NCBI GenBank assembly: GCA_937988885.1
Contig: CALKHR010000201.1
Coordinates: 1 to 64,000, forward strand
Length of the DNA: 64,000 nucleotides
From: an uncultured Roseiflexaceae bacterium
GTDB taxonomy: Bacteria > Chloroflexota > Chloroflexia > Chloroflexales > Roseiflexaceae
Direction of reading: 5' to 3'
In this document: positions 17,923 to 25,202 of the stretch, one piece after another
How the letters are laid out: each line of letters starts with the position of its first letter
How positions within the stretch are numbered: the first letter of the stretch is position 1
Notes under the pieces: generated by a model
What the model saw: the letters and a program-made list of their open reading frames with translations, nothing else
Databases searched by the model: none
What the model was told of the DNA's origin: nothing
Translations under genes and position numbers: made by a program

Positions 17923-19074
17923 ATGAAAATCGTCGATATCCAGGTCATCCCGTTCCGCGTGCGTCGTCGGGGGTACAGCAACGGGCAGGTGCTCCCCGAG
18001 AGCGATGTCGTGCAGACGCTCACCAAGATCATCACCGACGAAGGGGCCGAGGGCTACTACTTCGGCGGATTCGGCCACGGCGACCAAGACGGCATGCCCA
18101 GCGACCAGCGCGCCGCGCTCGAAGGGCGCATGAAGCGCCTGCTCGTCGGCCACGACCCGTTCGACCGCGAGAAGTTCTGGCATTGGATGTGGGTGGCGAA
18201 CATCGAGGAGAATCTGATCAGCGTGATCGACATGGCGCTGTGGGATCTGCAAGCACGGGCCTTCAACATACCGCTCTACAAACTGCTCGGCGGCTGCCGC
18301 GAGAAAGTCAAAGCCTACGCCAGCACCTACCCGAACATGGGCAGCATCGACAACTACGTGCAACACGCCCTCGATTGCCAGCGCCAGGGCTACAAGCACT
18401 ACAAAATTCACCCGTACTACTTCTGGAATCCCGTCACCCAACAGCCCGATCCCGGGCGTCCCTCGCACATCGCCCAAGATATCGAGTTGTGCCGCGCCAT
18501 CCGCGCCGCCGTCGGCGACAGCATGGAACTGAGTTTCGACCCGTGGGGCACCTACCGCACCTACGAGGACGCCTACAAAGTCGGGCGCGTGCTCGAAGAA
18601 CTCAACTTCCTCTGGTACGAACACCCCATGCCCGAATACCGCGTCTCGTCCTACGAAAAGCTCACCCGCGAGCTCAGCATCCCCATCCTCAGCCCCGAGA
18701 TCGCAGCGGGCAGCCTCTACACCCGCGCCGAGTGGATCAAGCGCGAAGCCTCCGACATGACCCGCATCGACGTGCTGCGCGGCGGCATCACCGGCGTCAA
18801 AAAGCTCGTCGGCGTCTGTGAGGCGTTCGGCGTCAAATGCGAGATTCACATGAGCGGCTTCGCCAACCTGCAGATCCTCGGCTCCACCAGCGAGGACACC
18901 TGCGAATACTACGAGCGCGGCCTGCTCGCGCCCGGCGTCGATTACGAGACGCCGCCGCCCTACTTGGCCGCCATCTGCGACCCGATGGACGCCGAAGGCT
19001 ACGTCCACCTGCCCGACGCGCCCGGCCTCGGCTACCAAATCGTGTGGGACTATATCGAGGAGAATCGACTGTAG
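17923..19074 (+). CDS. Enolase-superfamily (mandelate racemase group) sugar-acid dehydratase
   Basis: Encodes 383 aa from the ATG 6 bases after GAGG. The N-terminal capping domain (about 1-125) is followed by the modified TIM barrel. Candidate metal ligands are Asp in SFDPWG (about 206), Glu in WYEHPMPE (about 233) and Glu in SPEIAAG (about 258). Likely acid/base residues are KIH near 160 and His in EIHMSG near 308, with Asp in RIDVLRGG near 283. This arrangement fits an acid-sugar dehydratase that forms a 2-keto-3-deoxy acid. Which aldonate or aldarate it uses cannot be read. It lies between the aldolase-like gene and the uronate-dehydrogenase-like gene. Confidence 0.83.
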   Translation: MKIVDIQVIPFRVRRRGYSNGQVLPESDVVQTLTKIITDEGAEGYYFGGFGHGDQDGMPSDQRAALEGRMKRLLVGHDPFDREKFWHWMWVANIEENLISVIDMALWDLQARAFNIPLYKLLGGCREKVKAYASTYPNMGSIDNYVQHALDCQRQGYKHYKIHPYYFWNPVTQQPDPGRPSHIAQDIELCRAIRAAVGDSMELSFDPWGTYRTYEDAYKVGRVLEELNFLWYEHPMPEYRVSSYEKLTRELSIPILSPEIAAGSLYTRAEWIKREASDMTRIDVLRGGITGVKKLVGVCEAFGVKCEIHMSGFANLQILGSTSEDTCEYYERGLLAPGVDYETPPPYLAAICDPMDAEGYVHLPDAPGLGYQIVWDYIEENRL

Positions 19075-19103
19075 GATCAGGGGTGGATCGCTCACACACA
19101 ACC

Positions 19104-19185
19104 TGAAAAACGTGGCATCGACCTTCTGTTCAACGCAAAAGATCGATGCCACCAAATCAATTACCTTGCTGCCGCAGGCTAAAAC
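19104..19185 (+). repeat. Hairpin element with conserved 3' tail, copy 2
   Basis: GAAAAACGTGGCATCGA and TCGATGCCACC form the stem. The flank AAAAACGTGG and the tail beginning ACCTTGCTGCCGCAGG are the same as in the copy at 6079-6165. The inner stem pairs differ on both sides so that pairing is kept. It starts 30 bases after the dehydratase stop. Confidence 0.7.
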
Positions 19186-19235
19186 TACTTTCCTCTCAAC
19201 AACCATCCATCCAACTATGAACCAACATCAAATCA

Positions 19236-19258
19236 TAATCTGTGCAATCTGTGGATAC
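19236..19258 (+). repeat. Short dispersed repeat (ATCTGTGTAATCTGTGGA family)
   Basis: ATAATCTGTGCAATCTGTGG lies 32 bases before the start of the epimerase-like gene. Confidence 0.65.
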
Positions 19259-19289
19259 AACCCAACGCCGTGACGAGAAAGGAGCGAGC

Positions 19290-20084
19290 ATGACTCCCAA
19301 ACGCATCCTGATCACCGGAGCCTATGGCCTGATCGGCAACCTGCTCTACGCGCACCTCGCCGCCCAACCCGAACACTATCAGCCCTACGGCCTCGCGCGC
19401 CCCGAACAGATCGCCGACCATGCACCGCAGCGCCAACGCATCCCCGACGAATACTTGCGCATCGCCGACCTCACCGACTACCAAGCCGTGCAGCGCGCCG
19501 TCGCCAATATCGACACCGTCGTCCACCTCGCCGCCGATCCAAGCGGCGACGCGCCGTGGGAGAGCATCCTGCAGAACAACATCATCGGCACCCAACACAT
19601 CTTTGAAGCCAGCCGCCAAGCGGGCGTACAGCGGATCATCTTCGCCAGCACCAACCAAGTCGTCTTTGGCTACTATCCCCGCGATGCCGACCACACCCGC
19701 CCGCTGACCGACTTCACCCCAATCACCGAGCAACAGCCCACCCGCCCGATCAACTTCTACAGTTGCAGCAAAGTGTTCGGCGAAGCGCTGGCGCATATGT
19801 ACGCCCACACGCACGGCATGTCGTGCATCAACGTGCGCATCGGCTGGGTCACGCCCGACAACCGCCTACCGCACCCCATCGCCCGCATGCTCTGGTGCAG
19901 CCAGCGCGACATCCTGCAACTGCTGCAACGCTGCGTGGATGCACCCGCCACCCTGCGCTACGACACCTTCTTCGCGCAATCAGACAACCAATACAACTTC
20001 GTGGACATTCAACACGCTCGCGACGTGCTCGGCTACCAACCGCAAGACAACGCCGAAAACGCCCAGCAGCGTCCGCAAACATAA
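19290..20084 (+). CDS. NAD-dependent epimerase/dehydratase-family protein, uronate-dehydrogenase-like
   Basis: Encodes 264 aa from the ATG after AAAGGAGCGAGC. It is an extended short-chain dehydrogenase with Rossmann motif TGAYGLIG at residues 8-15, FASTNQVVFGYYPRD near 115 and catalytic YSCSK near 150. The FASxNxV.GxYPR stretch and overall length resemble uronate dehydrogenase, which oxidises galacturonate or glucuronate to the aldaro-lactone. With the dehydratase and aldolase-type genes upstream this would make a uronate or aldose oxidation route. The 3' end overlaps, in the opposite direction, the last 236 bases of the nucleotidyltransferase reading frame. Specificity is inferred. Confidence 0.78.
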   Translation: MTPKRILITGAYGLIGNLLYAHLAAQPEHYQPYGLARPEQIADHAPQRQRIPDEYLRIADLTDYQAVQRAVANIDTVVHLAADPSGDAPWESILQNNIIGTQHIFEASRQAGVQRIIFASTNQVVFGYYPRDADHTRPLTDFTPITEQQPTRPINFYSCSKVFGEALAHMYAHTHGMSCINVRIGWVTPDNRLPHPIARMLWCSQRDILQLLQRCVDAPATLRYDTFFAQSDNQYNFVDIQHARDVLGYQPQDNAENAQQRPQT

Positions 20085-20952
20085 CGCAACTCAGCGCTGC
20101 CCCAGCCTTGTGCGCCTCCCAAAAACGCAGCACCACCGCCTCCAGTTCGTGCGGATACGCGAAGGCATACCGCGCAGCCAACCAACGCCCAACCCGCGCC
20201 ATCTCCGCGCGAATCCCCTCGATCACTGCGATCGCCTCCTCGGGTGTGCGCGAAGGCGCACCGAGCAGATCGCTCTGTGCCGCCGAGAGTCGCCCAGCCA
20301 AGCCCTTGTGCAACGCCCCGATCATATGCAGCGTCGCCCGCCCATCGATATCCAAACCAACCAACTCCATATGCCACGCCCGCAGCAACGGCATCCGCTC
20401 CATATACAAACCAGCGAACAAGGAGTAATCGTACTTCCTCGCCAGTGCCTTCAACTGCTTATGCGTCGAAATCCAATAATCGACAAAAAACTGCCGCACC
20501 ACCGCCCCATCGATCTCGCGGACCAGCGCAGCCGCCGGGCGCAAAAACTCCTCCAACATCACCCGGAACGCCTCATCGCGGCACAACAACACCACAATAT
20601 GCGGCTCGTAATTGTGGCTCGTCACATCCTGCACATAAAAATCGACGATCGCGCCATCCTCCAGCACCAAATGATGCAACAGCGCCCGCTCGCCGAACCG
20701 CAACAACACCCCGCCGCACGGAGGCGATGGCAGATACCGCGACCAATCCGGCTCGACCCAGTGCTCAACATCCTCTGGCGCAACCGCCACCCGAAAATCC
20801 ACATCGCTAAACACATCGCCCGTGCCAGCCGCCAAACTACCACCCACCCAAATCGCCCGAACAGCCGCATCCGCCGCGCACAACCGCGCCATCCCGTCGA
20901 TCAACGCAGCATGAGGGCCACCTTCAAGCACCCCCAACGAAACATCGCCCAT
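19849..20952 (-). CDS. Nucleotidyltransferase-domain protein, C-terminus probably altered
   Basis: Encodes 367 aa from the ATG 9 bases after AAGGA. Residues about 15-110 are an antibiotic-adenylyltransferase-like nucleotidyltransferase fold: WVGGSLAAGTGDVFSDVDFRV gives the GS...DxD metal site. Residues about 115-280 are helical and resemble the C-terminal domain of such enzymes. The frame stays open past about residue 285 as an Arg/Cys-rich tail that lies antisense to the epimerase gene and has no protein-like composition. A stop codon was probably lost or shifted near 20.09 kb. Substrate unknown; small-molecule or aminoglycoside nucleotidylation is possible. Confidence 0.7.
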   Translation of the reverse strand: MGDVSLGVLEGGPHAALIDGMARLCAADAAVRAIWVGGSLAAGTGDVFSDVDFRVAVAPEDVEHWVEPDWSRYLPSPPCGGVLLRFGERALLHHLVLEDGAIVDFYVQDVTSHNYEPHIVVLLCRDEAFRVMLEEFLRPAAALVREIDGAVVRQFFVDYWISTHKQLKALARKYDYSLFAGLYMERMPLLRAWHMELVGLDIDGRATLHMIGALHKGLAGRLSAAQSDLLGAPSRTPEEAIAVIEGIRAEMARVGRWLAARYAFAYPHELEAVVLRFWEAHKAGAALSCVMFADAAGRFRRCLAVGSRARRERVECPRSCIGCLIARRRCRSAGWRVHPRSVAAVAGCRAGCTRACGRWGAVGGCRA

Positions 20953-21119
20953 AACCGCACATCCTTCCACAAAAGGGCATCATCGTGAGAAATCGGGGCA
21001 TAAACAGCAGCCAAAGCATGCTAACCGATCATGACACCATTCGATTCACAAAAAAACACCCTATCATCTCTAAAATCCGCATAATCGCATCGTTTTTTCA
21101 ATCTTTCACTGTGCTCATT

Positions 21120-21211
21120 GTCATTTCGAGCGAGCCGCCAGGCGAAGTGAGAAATCTCATTGTTCCGCATTGCAACATACTTTGAGATCTCTCACGTGCG
21201 TTCGAGATGAC
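21120..21211 (-). repeat. Palindromic repeat element, right member of an inverted pair
   Basis: The element begins GTCATTTCGAGCGAGCCGCC and ends GTGCGTTCGAGATGAC. It is the reverse complement of the 17751-17842 element and lies about 170 bases upstream of the nucleotidyltransferase start. Confidence 0.8.
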
Positions 21212-21256
21212 AGTGCTTTTCGTTGAATAGGACAGTGTCACAGACTTCCAAAACAG

Positions 21257-21387
21257 TGCAATAATCTGTGGATACAATCGTCAAAACAGCATCACTCTCA
21301 CCACCAATCACCCAAAATCAATAACTCATAATCTGTGTAATCTGTGTAATCTGTGGATACAATCGTCATCTGTGTAATCTGTGGATA
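21257..21387 (+). repeat. Cluster of short dispersed repeats ahead of arsR
   Basis: Three copies of the ATCTGTG family (at about 21257, 21332 and 21369) end in CTGTGGATA, each of the first two followed by CAATCGTC. The last copy contains TGTGGATAA, an exact DnaA-box sequence. The cluster ends about 20 bases before the arsR promoter. Confidence 0.8.
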
Positions 21388-21406
21388 AAATCCTCAAAAT
21401 ACTATA

Positions 21407-21435
21407 TTGACACCCTTCAATATATCTGCTATACT
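21407..21435 (+). promoter_or_regulatory. Consensus promoter of arsR with overlapping operator-like sequence
   Basis: TTGACA (21407-21412) and TATACT (21430-21435) are exactly 17 bases apart. The arsR ATG begins 8 bases after the -10 box, so the transcript should start at or next to the start codon. CCCTTCAATATATC in the spacer resembles, in reverse, a sequence at 21824-21837 and may be an ArsR-binding site. Confidence 0.78.
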
Positions 21436-21442
21436 CAGCCGC

Positions 21443-21799
21443 ATGAGCGACACCAACACAATCGAACTTATCGCAACGCCCGACTGCTGCGCCACCAGCG
21501 CGCCGCTCGCGCCCGACGTAGCCCAGCAACTCAGCGCCGACCTCCAAATCCTCGGGCACGCCGTGCGCCTGCAACTGCTCACCCTGATCGCCCGCAGCGC
21601 CGAGCCGATCTGCGTCTGCGAGCTCGAAGCCGCCGTGCCCGTCAAACAGCCGACCGTCTCGCACCATCTGCGCCTCCTGCGCGAAGCGGGCCTGATCGAC
21701 TTCGAGCGGCGCGGCGTATGGGCCTACTACTTCGTGCAGCGCCCCGCGCTCGACGCCCTGCGAGCCCGTATCGCTGGGCAACTCGCGCTACTTGGCTAA
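21443..21799 (+). CDS. arsR: ArsR/SmtB-family metalloregulator
   Basis: Encodes 118 aa. The winged helix spans about residues 25-100 with VKQPTVSHHLRLLREAGLID as recognition helix. ICVCELE matches the ELCVCDL metal box of arsenite and cadmium sensors, and TPDCC near residue 13 adds an N-terminal Cys pair. Such proteins repress their own operon and leave DNA on binding thiophilic metal ions. An in-frame TTG at 21407 is part of the -35 box and cannot be the start. The ATG at 21443 has no Shine-Dalgarno site, consistent with leaderless translation. The next gene on the strand is a flavoprotein of the arsenic-operon type. Confidence 0.88.
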   Translation: MSDTNTIELIATPDCCATSAPLAPDVAQQLSADLQILGHAVRLQLLTLIARSAEPICVCELEAAVPVKQPTVSHHLRLLREAGLIDFERRGVWAYYFVQRPALDALRARIAGQLALLG

Positions 21800-21821
21800 C
21801 AAGCGCAGCTCTTTTTTTTAG

Positions 21822-21849
21822 GTTATATATCGAAGGTCATCAATATAAC
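21822..21849 (+). promoter_or_regulatory. Inverted repeat between arsR and the flavoprotein gene, operator candidate
   Basis: GTTATAT and ATATAAC form a 7-bp inverted repeat around 14 bases. TATATATCGAAGGT inside it matches 11 of 14 positions of the reverse complement of the sequence in the arsR promoter spacer. A second ArsR site controlling the downstream gene is likely. A run of nine T residues just before (21812-21820) has no strong hairpin. Confidence 0.5.
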
Positions 21850-22039
21850 GAACCGCCATCGCAACCCAAACGTGCATGTTCTGCTGACGCAAAGAAGCGC
21901 AACCTCAGCAGCAACGCCCGTGGTTTTGCCCACGCGTATGAACACACGCGTACGCGATATCGCACAGAACCACAACCCTCACACGGTTGCGTCCGTTGTG
22001 GCGGTCGCCGTATCACCAGAAAAGCAGAGGGAGAACACC

Positions 22040-23374
22040 ATGCCAACAAATAGCCTACCAATCGCCATCATCGGCGCCGGACCGGTCGGCCTCGCTGCCG
22101 CCGCGCACCTCGTCCACAAAGGCCAAACGCCGCTGGTCCTCGAAGCCGGAGCCACCATCGCTGCCAACATCCGCGCTTGGGGTCACGTGCAACTCTTCTC
22201 GCCCTGGCGCTACTGCGTGGATAGCATCGCCGCCGACATGCTCAGCACCAACGGCTGGACCATCCCCAACGAGGACGCCTACCCCACCGGGCACGAACTG
22301 ATCGACCAGTACCTCGCGCCGCTCGCCGCCCTACCGAACATCGCGCCGCACCTGCACCTCAACCAACACGTCATCGCCATCGCCCGCCAAGGCTACGACA
22401 AGATGAAGACCCCAGGCCGCGAGCAAGCGCCCTTCGTGGTGCGCACCCGCAGCGCCGACGGCCACGAAACCGAATGGCTGGCCCGCGCCGTGATCGACGC
22501 CTCCGGCACCTACCGCACGCCCAACCCACTCGGCGCGAACGGCCTACCCGCACTCGGCGAGGCCGCCCTCAGCGACCGCATCTTCTACGGCATCCCCGAC
22601 GTGCTCGGCGAACACCGCGAGCGCTACGCCGGGCAGCGCGTCCTCGTCGTCGGCAGCGGGCACTCCGCCTTCAACGCCCTCCTCGACCTCGCCGAACTGG
22701 CCCAGCACGCGCCGAACACACGCATCACCTGGGCATTGCGGCGTGCCAATCCCGAGCATGTCTACGGCGGCGGCGCCGACGACCTTTTGCCGGAACGGGG
22801 CGCGCTCGGCCAACGGCTCCGCCAACTCGTGCGCGATGGCATCATCGACGTCCAAGCCAACTTCGCCATCACCGCGCTCCATGCCAGCGATGCGGGCATC
22901 GTCGCCGAATCGGCGCAGCGCCGCCTCGCTCCCGTGGATCAGATCATCGCCACCACCGGATTTCGCCCCGACCTCGCGCCGCTCCGCGAACTCCGCCTCA
23001 ACCTCGACTCCGCCGTCGAAAGCCCCGCCGCCCTCGCCCCGCTGATCGACCCGAACCTACACAGCTGTGGCACCGTACCGCCACACGGCATCGACGAACT
23101 ATCGCACCCCGAGAGCGGCTTCTACATCGTCGGCATGAAGAGCTATGGCCGTGCGCCCACCTTCCTGCTGCTCACGGGCTACGAACAAGTGCGCTCGATC
23201 GTCTGCGGCCTGGTGGGGGATTGGGAGGGCGCTCGCTCCGTCAAACTCGTCCTGCCAGCCACAGGCGTCTGCTCATCGGATCGGAGCGCGGGAGGCGACT
23301 GCTGCGGCGCACCCATCGGCGCGGGTGTCATTCAACTCCTCGATACAACACCCAATCGCACGGGCTGCTGCTAA
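22040..23374 (+). CDS. FAD/NAD(P)-dependent oxidoreductase of arsenic operons, ArsO-like
   Basis: Encodes 444 aa from the ATG 6 bases after AGGGAG. Residues 9-14 GAGPVG bind FAD and GSGHSAF near 205 is the NAD(P) Rossmann motif, giving a flavin-monooxygenase or thioredoxin-reductase-like fold; ATTGFRPDL near 310 is the third flavoprotein signature. The last 40 residues hold three Cys clusters (GVCSS, DCCG, terminal GCC) that could bind arsenicals or thiophilic metals. It follows arsR by 240 bases on the same strand, behind a second operator-like palindrome. Flavoproteins of this type occur in ars operons, but the reaction is not settled and is inferred here from context. Confidence 0.8.
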   Translation: MPTNSLPIAIIGAGPVGLAAAAHLVHKGQTPLVLEAGATIAANIRAWGHVQLFSPWRYCVDSIAADMLSTNGWTIPNEDAYPTGHELIDQYLAPLAALPNIAPHLHLNQHVIAIARQGYDKMKTPGREQAPFVVRTRSADGHETEWLARAVIDASGTYRTPNPLGANGLPALGEAALSDRIFYGIPDVLGEHRERYAGQRVLVVGSGHSAFNALLDLAELAQHAPNTRITWALRRANPEHVYGGGADDLLPERGALGQRLRQLVRDGIIDVQANFAITALHASDAGIVAESAQRRLAPVDQIIATTGFRPDLAPLRELRLNLDSAVESPAALAPLIDPNLHSCGTVPPHGIDELSHPESGFYIVGMKSYGRAPTFLLLTGYEQVRSIVCGLVGDWEGARSVKLVLPATGVCSSDRSAGGDCCGAPIGAGVIQLLDTTPNRTGCC

Positions 23375-23389
23375 AGCGTCCAATCAAAA

Positions 23390-23423
23390 GTGCGCTCGAT
23401 CTTTAAGCAGAGATCGAGCGCAC
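23390..23423 (+). terminator. Perfect 13-bp hairpin after the flavoprotein gene
   Basis: GTGCGCTCGATCT and AGATCGAGCGCAC pair perfectly around an 8-base loop, 15 bases after the stop. There is no T run, so it may act as an mRNA-end hairpin or as a factor-assisted terminator. Confidence 0.55.
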
Positions 23424-23432
23424 AACATACAA

Positions 23433-23456
23433 CAAATCTGTGTAATCTGTGGATAA
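23433..23456 (+). repeat. Short dispersed repeat, right-most copy seen
   Basis: ACAAATCTGTGTAATCTGTGG is followed by ATAAAC, so the unit ends in TGTGGATAA, an exact DnaA-box sequence. Confidence 0.75.
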
Positions 23457-23461
23457 ACTAA

Positions 23462-23497
23462 CTGTGGACCTTCCTGCCGAAACAAGAAGGCCCACAG
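23462..23497 (-). terminator. Hairpin after guaB
   Basis: CTGTGGACCTTC and GAAGGCCCACAG pair with one mismatch, 23 bases beyond the guaB stop. It also faces the flavoprotein gene, so it separates two convergent units. Confidence 0.5.
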
Positions 23498-23519
23498 ACA
23501 TCAAATCGAAACGCTATAC

Positions 23520-24989
23520 CTAGCGGCGCTCGTAGTTCGGCGCTTCCTTCGTGATCGTCACATCGTGCGGGTGGCTCTCGACCAAGCCAGCCATCGAGAT
23601 GCGGATAAAGCGCGCATTGCGTCGCAGTTCCTCGATCGTTCGGGTGCCGACGTAGCCCATACCAGCGCGCAAACCACCCACCATCTGGAAGACCGTATCG
23701 CTGAGTTGGCCTTTGTAAGGCACCATACCCTCGATACCCTCGGCCACCAACTTCTTGCCCTCGCCACTCTGGAAGTAGCGGTCGCCGCTGCCGCGCTGCA
23801 TCGCGCCGATCGAACCCATACCACGGTAGCTCTTGTAGCTGCGGCCTTCGTACAGGATCATCTCGCCGGGGCTTTCTTCGGTGCCAGCGAACAGCGAACC
23901 AATCATCACGCTATGCGCACCAGCCGCCAACGCCTTCGGAATATCGCCGCTGTACTTGATGCCACCATCGGCGATCACCGGCACACCGAAGCGCTCGGCA
24001 ACCCGCGCGCACTCGGTGGTCGCCGTGATCTGCGGCATACCCGCGCCCGTCACCATACGAGTCGTGCAGATCGAGCCTGGGCCTTGGCCAACCTTCACCG
24101 CATCCACGCCCCGCTCGCACAGCGCCGCCGTAGCCGCGCCGGTCGATACATTACCCGCCACCAACTGCGTCGAAGGGAACGCCTCGCGGATGCGCAGTAC
24201 CGCATCCAACACACCCTTCGAGTGGCCGTGCGCCGTATCGATCACCAGCACATCCACGCCGACCTTAATCAGCGCAGCGGCCCGCTCCATATAATCGCCC
24301 GAAGCGCCGATCGCCGCGCCAACCCGCAGGCGGCCCTGCTCGTCCTTGCAGGCGTTCGGGTGGGCGATCTGCTTCATAATATCCTTCACCGTGATCATGC
24401 CGGTCAGACGGCCCTTGCGGTCAACCACCAGCAACTTCTCGATGCGATGCTTATGCAGGATCTCCTTGGCCTGCGTAAGCGTCGTGCCCTCGGGCACCGT
24501 CACCAGATTCTGAGTGGTCATCAACTCGCGGATCGGGCGTGAGCGGTCGGTCTCGAAGCGCAGATCGCGGTTCGTGACGATACCGACCAAATCGCCATTC
24601 TCCGTTGTGATCGGAATGCCCGAAATGTGATAATCGGCCATCAGATCAAGCGCATCACCAACCGTCTTATCCGCACCCATCGTGATCGGGTCGGTGATCA
24701 TGCCGCTCTCCGAGCGCTTCACACGCCGAACCATCTCGGCCTGAGCCTCAATGCTCATATTCTTATGGATGAACCCAATACCACCCTCACGCGCGAGCGC
24801 GATCGCCAAGCGATGCTCAGTGACCGTGTCCATCGCCGAGCTAACGATCGGGATCTGCATCTTGATTTTGCGCGTCAGATACGTTGACACATCCGTCTCG
24901 CTTGGCAACACATGCGATTCCGCAGGCACCAGCAACACATCGTCAAACGTTAACCCTTCAAGGGCGTACTTGGCATCCCAATCGATCAT
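23520..24989 (-). CDS. guaB: Inosine-5'-monophosphate dehydrogenase
   Basis: Encodes 489 aa, full length. It oxidises IMP to XMP with NAD in guanine nucleotide synthesis. The TIM barrel begins GLTFDDVLLVPAESHVLP and is interrupted by two CBS domains (about 95-205). The catalytic loop GPGSICTTRMVTGAG holds Cys near residue 307, and the flap region with SGEGKKLVAEGIEGMVPYKG follows near 400. The start ATG follows AGGAGGAGG. A 90-base leader with a terminator-like hairpin and a short Leu-rich reading frame lies upstream, which suggests attenuation of transcription. Confidence 0.97.
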   Translation of the reverse strand: MIDWDAKYALEGLTFDDVLLVPAESHVLPSETDVSTYLTRKIKMQIPIVSSAMDTVTEHRLAIALAREGGIGFIHKNMSIEAQAEMVRRVKRSESGMITDPITMGADKTVGDALDLMADYHISGIPITTENGDLVGIVTNRDLRFETDRSRPIRELMTTQNLVTVPEGTTLTQAKEILHKHRIEKLLVVDRKGRLTGMITVKDIMKQIAHPNACKDEQGRLRVGAAIGASGDYMERAAALIKVGVDVLVIDTAHGHSKGVLDAVLRIREAFPSTQLVAGNVSTGAATAALCERGVDAVKVGQGPGSICTTRMVTGAGMPQITATTECARVAERFGVPVIADGGIKYSGDIPKALAAGAHSVMIGSLFAGTEESPGEMILYEGRSYKSYRGMGSIGAMQRGSGDRYFQSGEGKKLVAEGIEGMVPYKGQLSDTVFQMVGGLRAGMGYVGTRTIEELRRNARFIRISMAGLVESHPHDVTITKEAPNYERR

Positions 24990-25063
24990 TGTATCCTCCT
25001 CCTGGATAGTTTATAACTGATATCACACTCGAAGAGTCGCCGTCAATCAGCTAGCCTCGAATA

Positions 25064-25202
25064 CAAAAAAGCCCCCGCGCAAAAGCGCAGAGGGCAGCAC
25101 GGCTACTGCCGTTGGTGGTTTTCCAATAGTAATCGGGTAAGGAGTTGCATCGCCTCATCGGTTGAATTGAGATATTCCTGGTACTATAAAACGCTGATTA
25201 TA
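25064..25202 (-). promoter_or_regulatory. guaB leader with terminator hairpin and short leader ORF
   Basis: On the minus strand TATAAT (25202-25197) could be the -10 box. An ORF from 25150 to 25103 encodes MQLLTRLLLENHQRQ, five Leu in seven codons after Gln-2, and ends in TAG. It is followed by GGCAG...CTGCC, and by the strong terminator GCCCTCTGCGC-TTTT-GCGCGGGGGC then TTTTTT (25094-25065), 75 bases before guaB. The CTGCC arm overlaps the 5' arm of the terminator, so the two hairpins exclude each other. This is the layout of a ribosome-mediated attenuator; translation of the leader is not proven. Confidence 0.5.

Noticed and set aside
21407..21442. TTG at 21407 as arsR start
   Set aside because: The TTG is the first half of a perfect -35 box and the codons to 21442 cover the promoter spacer and -10 box.
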